DNA of 8,357 nucleotides from an uncultured Oscillospiraceae bacterium (GTDB taxonomy: Bacteria > Bacillota > Clostridia > Oscillospirales > Oscillospiraceae): the NCBI GenBank assembly GCA_900756575.1, contig CAAEKQ010000100.1, forward strand, positions 1-8,357, written 5' to 3'. The translations under genes and the position numbers were made by a program. Positions 1 through 4,630 of this stretch are shown here, one piece after another. The notes under the pieces are model-generated. The model saw only the letters and a list, made by a program, of their open reading frames with translations. It was not told the DNA's origin and searched no databases. Position 1 is the first letter of the stretch, and each line of letters starts with the position of its first letter.

Positions 1-253
1 CGTCAACGGCTACGCCAAGAACCCTCATCAGCTGGGAAAATATCTTGCCATTTTCCTGGGCGTTTCTATTTTCATTCTCTGTGGCACCGAGCACTCCATT
101 GCGGATATGTACTACTGGGCGGTATCCGGCACCCTCACCAGCCTCCCCGGAAAGAGCTTTCTCTATCTGATCGTGATTTCCCTGGGCAATGTGGTAGGCG
201 GTGTGCTGTTCCCCCTGGCAGAAAAGCTCTATGGTAAGCTGACCGCAGAATAA
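1..253 (+). CDS. Formate/nitrite transporter (FNT family), C-terminal fragment
   Basis: This reading frame is open from the window edge (first full codon at base 2) and ends in TAA at 251-253, giving the last 83 residues of a protein. It contains GTEHSIADMYY, with the His codon at 92-94, and further on SLGNVVGG. These match the conserved C-terminal signatures of FocA/NirC-type channels (GFEHSIANM and GNIIGG in E. coli FocA), where the His lies in the central pore constriction. Two hydrophobic segments, around fragment residues 13-27 and 56-77, correspond to the last two of the six membrane helices. The family forms pentameric inner-membrane channels for formate, nitrite or related small anions; which anion this one carries cannot be told from the fragment. 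A strong terminator follows 12 bases after the stop, so this is the last gene of its transcript. The family call is firm and the substrate is not. Confidence 0.88.
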   Translation, partial: VNGYAKNPHQLGKYLAIFLGVSIFILCGTEHSIADMYYWAVSGTLTSLPGKSFLYLIVISLGNVVGGVLFPLAEKLYGKLTAE

Positions 254-265
254 TGTGGTCTTTTT

Positions 266-308
266 CCCGGTCAGGTGTGTTTTTCACGTCTGACCGGGAT
301 TCTTTTTT
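266..308 (+). terminator. Intrinsic terminator after the FNT gene
   Basis: The arms CCCGGTCAG (266-274) and CTGACCGGG (290-298) are perfect 9-bp complements. Pairing continues inward for about five more pairs, two of them G-U, leaving a small T-rich loop. A run of six T follows at 303-308. It lies just after the FNT stop codon. Confidence 0.92.
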
Positions 309-344
309 CGTCTTATTCTCCATTCTGTTTTACGCCTACAAATA

Positions 345-401
345 CTCCCCATAGTGCAGTCTCGATGCCTTCGTCTATTCGAGCAACTGCGCTATGGGGA
401 G
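345..401. repeat. 57-nt long imperfect palindrome (candidate intergenic repeat or bidirectional terminator)
   Basis: The 16-base arms at 345-360 (begins CTCCCCATAG) and 386-401 (ends CTATGGGGAG) are complementary apart from one position, which would still form a G-U pair on the plus-strand transcript. Inside them, CTCGA (361-365) pairs with TCGAG (379-383) across a two-base bulge, leaving a loop of about 13 bases. It lies between the FNT terminator and the 3' end of the minus-strand gene that stops at 444. Neither flank has a true T-run, only a T-rich stretch after 406 on the plus strand, so a simple terminator is not certain. Other readings are a dispersed REP/MITE-like palindrome or an mRNA 3'-end stabiliser for the minus-strand gene. 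The structure is certain; the role is unknown. Confidence 0.7.
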
Positions 402-443
402 CATATCATTTTCTCACTGCTGTGAACTCGCTATGCCTTAGGG

Positions 444-2537
444 TTATGCGGTAACTACGATCTCGCCGGTGTAGACCTTTCCGGCCTCAACGGCAACTTT
501 CTCGCCGCCAACGGTCACAGTGCCGTGAATGGCGCTGTCCGCAGAAACCTCCAGCCGGGTCAGATAGTTCTTGCCCACGGGAGTCCAGGCAGAGCCGTTC
601 TCCAGCTTGACCCACACGCCGTTGTTGACGGTGGGTGCAGGGGTATTGGTGAGACCGCCCAGCAGGGTTGCGTCCCTGCCGATGATGCAGCCCTTGGCAG
701 GAGCCAGCTTTTCCTTGCCGATGACAATCAGATTGCCCTTCTCATCATAATCGGGGGTAAAGTAGAACTTCGGCTCGGGCATAGGCGGCATTCCCTCCAT
801 GGAAGGCATCTCGTCCATGGGCGGCATACCGGCCATATCCGGCGCCCCCTCGCCCTCAGCAGGCATGGGAGGACCGAAGGAGGGCTTTTCCCACTTACCG
901 GCGATCTCAAAGCCGTCGCCGCTCACGGGAATTCCGCCATACTCGTTGTCGGCATCCGCCAGGTAGTAGGAATAGCCGTTGTGGGCCGCCACGGAGGAGG
1001 TCATTGCGCCCTTGATGTCACAGTCCTTAAAGGTCAGGATCATGTTCTGGCCCCACCAGATCATGCCCTCGCCGTTGGTCTCCACGGAGATGCTGTTGTA
1101 GAAACCGCCCTCCAGGGCCGTGCCGTTCTTCTCGTTGCAGCCGGTGAAGGTCAGCTGAGGATCGGCGATCATGTTCTTCACGTCGAACTTCCGGAACAGC
1201 TTCTGATCCTTGCGGTTATAGTCATAGGGATTATACTTGGGATCCTTCGCCACGGGAGCGGTGAGATCCAGCACCTCGGAGAAGGCCGGGGTGCCCATGC
1301 CGGGATCGTCACAGGTCATCAGCTGGGCAATCACGCCCTGCTCGGAGAGGAACTTGCTGTTCACCACGTCGATGGCAGGGGTGCAGGCCTTAATCAGGAA
1401 TGCCGCGCCCTGGGTGTGGAAGGTGGAATCCTTCACTTCGGTGATGCCGCACGCGGGGAGAGTCTTGGAAGTATCATCCTCTGCGCCGGGCACATAGCGG
1501 ACGTTGTTGGTCTTGTGATACATCACGCCGTACTTAGTGGTAACATTGCAGCCGTCATACCAGCCCGCGGAAGCGTGCTCATTGGCAACCACCGCTGCAT
1601 AGGTCATGCCGTATTTCTTGGTGGCATAGTCATAGACCGGGCCGGTGTTGGGCAGGGCAGCCTTCAATGCCTTAAATGCCTCGGAATCCGCAGCGTCACC
1701 CACGGTGCAGCCGTAGAACCGATTCCGGCAGCCGCCGATGGAATAGGTGGCATAGCAGCTGGGATCGTCGGAGCCCTCGGTGGTTACGTCGATGACGGAA
1801 TCCTTCACCTGCATCTCAATGGCATAGGTGCCGAACTCCTTGGTGTCTCCGGTATCGTCTACGGACAGAACGCCCCAGCCGTCAGACAGCAGCACGTCCT
1901 TCTCATAGTTCACATGACTGTAGCCGTCGCACATGGTCGCCCGGGCATGCCCGTCGGGGCTGATACCCAGCATCCAGGGGCAGGAGCTCATGCCCTCGGC
2001 TGCCAAAGCATACTTGGAACCGTTGGCCTTGATGTAGGAGTTTTTCACATTCACAGTGAGGTTGTCCTCGGAGTGGCTGCCGCCTGCAAATACGCCATGG
2101 CGCACCGCACCGGCGCCCTCGAATACAAAGCCGTCCACATCCAGCTTGGTCTTGCCATAACCGGCCACGCCTGCGCCAAAGCCCTTAAAGTCGTTACCGC
2201 CGGAGCCGTCTGCGGTCATGGTGAGATTCTTCACGGTAAAGTCGGTATCATTGACCATAACGCCGTTAAAATACTGGTTGTCGGAGTCGATCACGCCGCC
2301 GGTAATGCCCTTGCCGTCATAGCTTCCGCCGGTGATTGCAGCGGTCACGGACTGGTTTTCCTGCACCTTGCCCCCGTCTACAAACAGTGCCGTGCGGTAA
2401 TTGCTGCTGCCCTTGGTCATACCGCCGGCATACAGGCCAGTTTCCGGCGCAATGGGATCGGTCTCATACAATACGGCACCGGCAGTTCCCTCCGGCACCT
2501 CTTTTCCGTCCAGCAGATAGGTCTTCAACTTTTCCAT
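444..2537 (-). CDS. Hypothetical Gly-rich repeat protein, probable right-handed beta-helix fold, no signal peptide
   Basis: I do not recognise a named family for this 697-residue protein. The start at 2537 is chosen because an AAAGGAG ribosome-binding site (2547-2553) lies 9 bases upstream and a good promoter lies just beyond; in-frame Met codons further upstream fall before that promoter. The chain repeatedly shows short strand-turn units of the type VK-N/D-S followed by a hydrophobic residue: VKNLTM (102), VKNSYI (164), VKDSVI (244), VKDSTF (368), FKDCDI (503). These sit among Gly/Asn-rich turns, as expected of a parallel beta-helix. The N-terminus (MEKLKTYLLDG) has no signal peptide and no membrane segment is visible. 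There are about 12 cysteines, which suggests a cytoplasmic location. Residues 557-589 form a Met/Pro/acidic low-complexity stretch with eight Met, followed by a separate compact C-terminal part (about 590-697) that looks beta-rich. It could be carbohydrate-related or structural, but no catalytic motif is identifiable. Gene reality is very likely; function is unknown. Confidence 0.85.
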   Translation of the reverse strand: MEKLKTYLLDGKEVPEGTAGAVLYETDPIAPETGLYAGGMTKGSSNYRTALFVDGGKVQENQSVTAAITGGSYDGKGITGGVIDSDNQYFNGVMVNDTDFTVKNLTMTADGSGGNDFKGFGAGVAGYGKTKLDVDGFVFEGAGAVRHGVFAGGSHSEDNLTVNVKNSYIKANGSKYALAAEGMSSCPWMLGISPDGHARATMCDGYSHVNYEKDVLLSDGWGVLSVDDTGDTKEFGTYAIEMQVKDSVIDVTTEGSDDPSCYATYSIGGCRNRFYGCTVGDAADSEAFKALKAALPNTGPVYDYATKKYGMTYAAVVANEHASAGWYDGCNVTTKYGVMYHKTNNVRYVPGAEDDTSKTLPACGITEVKDSTFHTQGAAFLIKACTPAIDVVNSKFLSEQGVIAQLMTCDDPGMGTPAFSEVLDLTAPVAKDPKYNPYDYNRKDQKLFRKFDVKNMIADPQLTFTGCNEKNGTALEGGFYNSISVETNGEGMIWWGQNMILTFKDCDIKGAMTSSVAAHNGYSYYLADADNEYGGIPVSGDGFEIAGKWEKPSFGPPMPAEGEGAPDMAGMPPMDEMPSMEGMPPMPEPKFYFTPDYDEKGNLIVIGKEKLAPAKGCIIGRDATLLGGLTNTPAPTVNNGVWVKLENGSAWTPVGKNYLTRLEVSADSAIHGTVTVGGEKVAVEAGKVYTGEIVVTA

Positions 2538-2546
2538 GATAAAGAT

Positions 2547-2553
2547 CTCCTTT
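2547..2553 (-). promoter_or_regulatory. Ribosome-binding site deciding the start of the beta-helix-like gene
   Basis: On the minus strand this reads AAAGGAG, 9 bases before the ATG at 2537-2535. It supports that start over the in-frame Met codons further upstream, which would extend the protein through the promoter. Confidence 0.8.
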
Positions 2554-2592
2554 CGTGGGCACCTTCGTCCAGTGCCCCATTTTATTGCTGCT

Positions 2593-2621
2593 ATTATAAG
2601 GTTCTCAAGGCGGTTCGTCAA
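2593..2621 (-). promoter_or_regulatory. Sigma-A-type promoter for the beta-helix-like gene
   Basis: On the minus strand a TTGACG -35 box (2621-2616) and a perfect TATAAT -10 box (2598-2593) are separated by 17 bases. Transcription would begin near 2586, giving a leader of about 49 bases that carries the AAAGGAG site. This is close to consensus and suggests good basal expression. Confidence 0.8.
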
Positions 2622-2702
2622 TTCTTTCGGGCTCAAACTGTTCAAATTCAACGGAACAGCACATTCTGAACATTTCGTCTCCCCCCTTTGCCGGATGTGA
2701 CA

Positions 2703-2716
2703 CAGGAATTTTCCTG
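2703..2716. promoter_or_regulatory. Candidate operator: CAGGAA-TT-TTCCTG palindrome
   Basis: Perfect 6-base arms are separated by TT. The palindrome ends 10 bases before the -35 box of the PAP2 promoter and lies in the shared divergent region. The position suits a dimeric regulator, but there is no evidence for which one, and a 6-bp palindrome can arise by chance. Confidence 0.3.
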
Positions 2717-2726
2717 ACAATTGCCG

Positions 2727-2755
2727 TTGCATAACCGGATTACTTATGCTATACT
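2727..2755 (+). promoter_or_regulatory. Extended -10 promoter for the PAP2 gene
   Basis: A TTGCAT -35 box (2727-2732), a 17-base spacer and a TATACT -10 box (2750-2755) are preceded by the extended TGC motif (2747-2749). Transcription would start near 2762. An in-frame ATG at 2746 lies inside the promoter and so cannot be the start codon, which supports the ATG at 2797. Confidence 0.8.
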
Positions 2756-2796
2756 TTGGGGACGAAAACAATTTTGGCAACAGCGAGGAATCTCCT

Positions 2797-3486
2797 ATGG
2801 AACATACAAGCGTCGTGGACTATCGGGAGCTGAATCTCCATACCCTGAATGAACCGCGATATTCCCATCTGAAGCTCCTGCTATTCTGGCCCAGCTTCGG
2901 CATTGTCTTTTTTATTCTCGAGCGCGTGTGGATTCGTGACAGCTATCACATGATGTTCTGCCCACTGGATAACCACATTCCCTTCTGCGAGTGGTTCGTC
3001 ATCCCCTATTTTTTCTGGTTTGTGTTTATCATTGGGATGCATATCTACACGCTACTATATGACGTCCCCACCTTTCGAAAGTTCATCCGCTATCTGGCCA
3101 TCACCTATTGGGCCTCGGTGGCAGTCTATATTCTTTTCCCAAACTGCCAGGAATTCCGTCCGGTGGAATTCGCCCGGGGCAACTGGATGGTGCACATAGT
3201 GCAGTTTCTCTACAGCTTCGACACCAATACCAATGTCTGCCCCTCGCTCCATGTGGTCGGCTCCCTGTCGGTCATGTTTGCCGCATGGAACAGCCGCCAT
3301 TTTTCCACATTTCCATGGAAGATCGTATTTGGCATAGCCGCCTTCCTGATCTCTATCTCCACAATTTTTCTCCGGCAGCATTCGGTGCTGGATCTGCTGG
3401 CGGCGCTGCCCATTTGCTTTGTTGCCTATTACATTGTCTACCGTGCGCCGGAAAAGAAAAAGCAGGCCGCAGCGGAACCCCAATAA
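2797..3486 (+). CDS. PAP2-superfamily membrane phosphatase/phosphotransferase (PSLH variant)
   Basis: A 229-residue integral membrane protein. The start at ATG 2797 has a GAGG site (2785-2788) 8 bases upstream and lies downstream of the promoter. About six hydrophobic segments are visible (roughly residues 25-42, 66-88, 96-115, 153-166, 174-192, 197-214). Catalytic motifs of the PAP2 superfamily appear in order: FRP near 120-122 (the weak first motif), CPSLH at 148-152, and R193-Q-H195-xxx-D199. His152 and His195 would be the catalytic pair, with Asp199 orienting the second. PSLH instead of PSGH is typical of the branch related to inositol-phosphotransferase/Aur1-type enzymes, so the substrate may be a phospholipid, polyprenyl phosphate or inositol lipid at the membrane. 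The C-terminus is Lys/Ala-rich and probably cytosolic. It is a single-gene transcript with its own promoter and terminator, divergent from the beta-helix-like gene. Superfamily is firm; substrate is unknown. Confidence 0.87.
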   Translation: MEHTSVVDYRELNLHTLNEPRYSHLKLLLFWPSFGIVFFILERVWIRDSYHMMFCPLDNHIPFCEWFVIPYFFWFVFIIGMHIYTLLYDVPTFRKFIRYLAITYWASVAVYILFPNCQEFRPVEFARGNWMVHIVQFLYSFDTNTNVCPSLHVVGSLSVMFAAWNSRHFSTFPWKIVFGIAAFLISISTIFLRQHSVLDLLAALPICFVAYYIVYRAPEKKKQAAAEPQ

Positions 3487-3496
3487 CATCACTTAC

Positions 3497-3535
3497 CCCC
3501 TGTTTTCACGAAGAAAACAGGGGCCCTTTTATTTT
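3497..3535 (+). terminator. Intrinsic terminator after the PAP2 gene
   Basis: Arms CCCCTGTTTTC (3497-3507) and GAAAACAGGGG (3513-3523) are perfect 11-bp complements around a 5-base loop. After a CCC the sequence becomes T-rich (3527-3535, TTTTATTTT). It begins about ten bases after the stop codon and overlaps the 3' end of the AraC remnant on the other strand. Confidence 0.88.
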
Positions 3536-3783
3536 CCGGAGGTTCCGGCAATATCCCGGCGATACTGGGTGGGCGAAATGCCGTCCTGCCGCCGGAAGGC
3601 CCGGGTCAGGGTCCAGGCGCTGTTATACCCCGCCTGCTCGGCAATGGCGGTGACGGTATCGGTGGTGGCGGACAGCAGGCGCTTTGCCGTTTGCACCCGG
3701 ATCTGCGTGATTTCGTCCACCAAATTCTCCCCCTGCTCTATCTTATATACGGTCATGAAAGCTGGAGCGCCGATGAGCCCATG
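3529..3783 (-). pseudogene. AraC-family regulator, C-terminal DNA-binding remnant
   Basis: The minus strand encodes about 84 residues ending in TAA at 3531-3529. The sequence matches the AraC/XylS DNA-binding domain: the end of the first helix-turn-helix with the Gly-Glu-Asn turn (EQGENLVDEITQIRV), the linker helix (TAKRLLSAT), the second helix-turn-helix (VTAIAEQAGYNS...LTRAFRR), and the family signature GISPTQYRR near the C-terminus. In-frame homology continues upstream of the ATG at 3756 (APAFMTVYK) to about 3783, where an in-frame stop (3789-3787) breaks it. A full AraC protein is about 250-300 residues, so the sensor domain and first recognition helix are missing. A peptide from the ATG at 3756 could be made (75 residues) but would hold barely more than one helix-turn-helix. 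It is most likely a broken gene. Confidence 0.8.
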
Positions 3784-4140
3784 ATGCTACCCCCCGGAAT
3801 GACTGCGCCTGCCGGTGGTCCTGGTGGCCCTGCTCCCAAGGATCCCGAGCCCATTGGCCGGTTCGAGGGCAAGAAGGCAACCCGCTGCATCACTGCTTAC
3901 AGTAAGTACAGCGTAGATTTCATTCTGGACGACGACGGTGTATGGCGCATTTGGAAGATGCAGCTGTTCCCGCTGTTCAAGTGCTCCCGCTATGTGGACT
4001 GGACCCGCTATCCCCAGAAGATGCCCAAGTCCCACACCAATGCCGACGGCAAATCCGACGGAAGCGGCATGGTTTACATTTGGGGCAAGGACGTGGTCTA
4101 TCCCGCCGATCAGCCCCAGCCTCCCGTTCCCTATTCCAGA
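3781..4140 (+). pseudogene. NTF2/SnoaL-like protein remnant, upstream module (5'-truncated)
   Basis: The frame beginning around ATG 3781 encodes a Pro/Gly/Met-rich loop, then YSVDFILDDDGVWRIWKM, an aromatic/basic stretch with DWTRYPQ, and a tail ending QPPVPY at 4134. The Y-x-V-D-F ... D-G-x-W-R-I-W pattern is the last two strands of the cone-shaped NTF2/SnoaL-like fold, familiar in proteins described as nuclear transport factor 2 family. These are about 130-200 residues, and the N-terminal helices are absent here. No ribosome-binding site is convincing before 3781, and the open frame further upstream (from 3691) runs antisense through the AraC remnant. After about 4134 the homology continues only in the +1-shifted frame. 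A gene caller might report 3691-4263 as a gene; I judge it a decayed fragment. NTF2-like proteins may be enzymes or ligand binders, so no reaction can be assigned. Confidence 0.62.
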
Positions 4141-4339
4141 CAAGCACAACACCACCGAGCTGGACGCCTCCGCAAACTATATCTGGCAGGAATATGCACT
4201 GGACTTTCTGCATACCGATGCCGGTTGGCGCATCCAGTCGCTGAAGGTTCGCACCTTCTTTGACACCCCCTTCGATACCCCCTGGAGCGAAAGCGGCAAC
4301 ACCATGTGGGGCAGGGATCAGATCATCGCGGAGATGTAA
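4136..4339 (+). pseudogene. NTF2/SnoaL-like protein remnant, downstream module
   Basis: In the frame shifted by +1 relative to the upstream module, about 67 residues run from PDKHNTTELDAS to IIAEM and stop with TAA at 4337-4339. It contains YALDFLHTDAGWRI followed by FFDTPFDTPW, which aligns with the YSVDFILDDDGVWRI...DW segment of the module before it. So either two tandem NTF2-like genes or one two-domain protein once stood here. The frame change falls within a few bases of 4135, consistent with a one-base insertion or a junction. There is no independent start or ribosome-binding site. Two stem-loops follow the stop, the second a strong terminator, so this was the 3' end of a real transcription unit. 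The remnant is convincing; its original organisation is inferred. Confidence 0.58.
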
Positions 4340-4362
4340 TCCTCCTTCTTCTTGCCTGTTTT

Positions 4363-4383
4363 CCGGCAGAACTCATCTGTCGG
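4363..4383. repeat. Stem-loop just upstream of the terminator
   Basis: CCGGCAGA (4363-4370) pairs with TCTGTCGG (4376-4383) around the loop ACTCA, with one G-U pair and a few further outward pairs. It has no T-run, and it may stabilise the 3' end or assist the terminator that starts nine bases later. Confidence 0.5.
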
Positions 4384-4391
4384 AGGCCGGT

Positions 4392-4430
4392 AAACCGGGA
4401 CTGCGGAATGATTCGCAGTCCCGGTTTTTA
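4392..4430 (+). terminator. Intrinsic terminator after the NTF2-like remnant
   Basis: The 14-base arms at 4392-4405 (AAACCGGGACTGCG) and 4414-4427 (CGCAGTCCCGGTTT) are perfect complements. A five-T run at 4425-4429 overlaps the end of the stem. The stem pairs two bases further inward to a four-base loop. It insulates the downstream ABC transporter operon from upstream transcription. Confidence 0.92.
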
Positions 4431-4469
4431 TTACGGATACGAAATATCAACTTTATCCCGTTCTTTCCC

Positions 4470-4500
4470 GTGCTATTTCCGCAATTCGACCAAATAGCAC
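4470..4500. promoter_or_regulatory. Candidate operator: 9-bp inverted repeat GTGCTATTT-N13-AAATAGCAC
   Basis: The 9-base arms at 4470-4478 and 4492-4500 are perfect inverted copies. Their starts are 22 bases apart, about two helical turns, so a dimer could read both from one face of the DNA. It lies 39 bases upstream of the transporter promoter's -35 box and is not followed by a T-run. An activator or upstream repressor site is the most natural reading, but this is inference. Confidence 0.45.
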
Positions 4501-4539
4501 CTACATATTTCAATAATATTAACATTATAAAAACAGTAG

Positions 4540-4568
4540 TTGAAATTTAAATCAACTTGTACTATAAT
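4540..4568 (+). promoter_or_regulatory. Promoter of the ABC transporter operon
   Basis: TTGAAA (4540-4545), a 17-base spacer and a perfect TATAAT (4563-4568). An AT-rich stretch (about 4503-4533) just upstream could act as an UP element. Transcription would start near 4575, leaving a leader of about 55 bases that contains a small GGCA/TGCC stem (4593-4604). Confidence 0.83.
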
Positions 4569-4630
4569 GTCCGTAGATTTGAAAGGTCTTTTGGCAGATT
4601 TGCCGGAATGCCAGATTGGAGGTATCCAAA

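Noticed and set aside
345..401. CRISPR repeat or riboswitch
   Set aside because: There is only a single palindromic unit, with no repeat-spacer periodicity, and it lies downstream of genes rather than in a leader.
444..446. Transposon or integrase remnants around the decayed region
   Set aside because: No transposase-like peptide, terminal repeats or target duplications were seen near 3500-4340 or beside the hairpin. The decay is better explained by deletion.
525..2669. A 714-codon open frame on the plus strand opposite the beta-helix-like gene
   Set aside because: It is an antisense shadow. The peptide is His/Gly/Val-rich without fold-like patterning, has no ribosome-binding site, and covers the promoter of the minus-strand gene, which has a clear start, promoter and repeat logic.
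2538..2780. N-terminal extension of the beta-helix-like protein from an upstream in-frame Met
   Set aside because: The extension would run through the gene's own -35/-10 boxes and the opposite promoter. The AAAGGAG site at 2547-2553 points to the start at 2537.
3691..4263. An intact 190-residue plus-strand gene
   Set aside because: Its first 30 or so residues are antisense to the AraC remnant, and its last 40 leave the NTF2-like frame. Only the middle shows family resemblance, so it is treated as part of a broken gene.
4591..4619. Leader attenuator or riboswitch in front of the ATPase gene
   Set aside because: Only 4-5 bp competing stems (GGCA/TGCC, TGGCA/TGCCA) are visible in a leader of about 55 bases, which is too short and weak to call.
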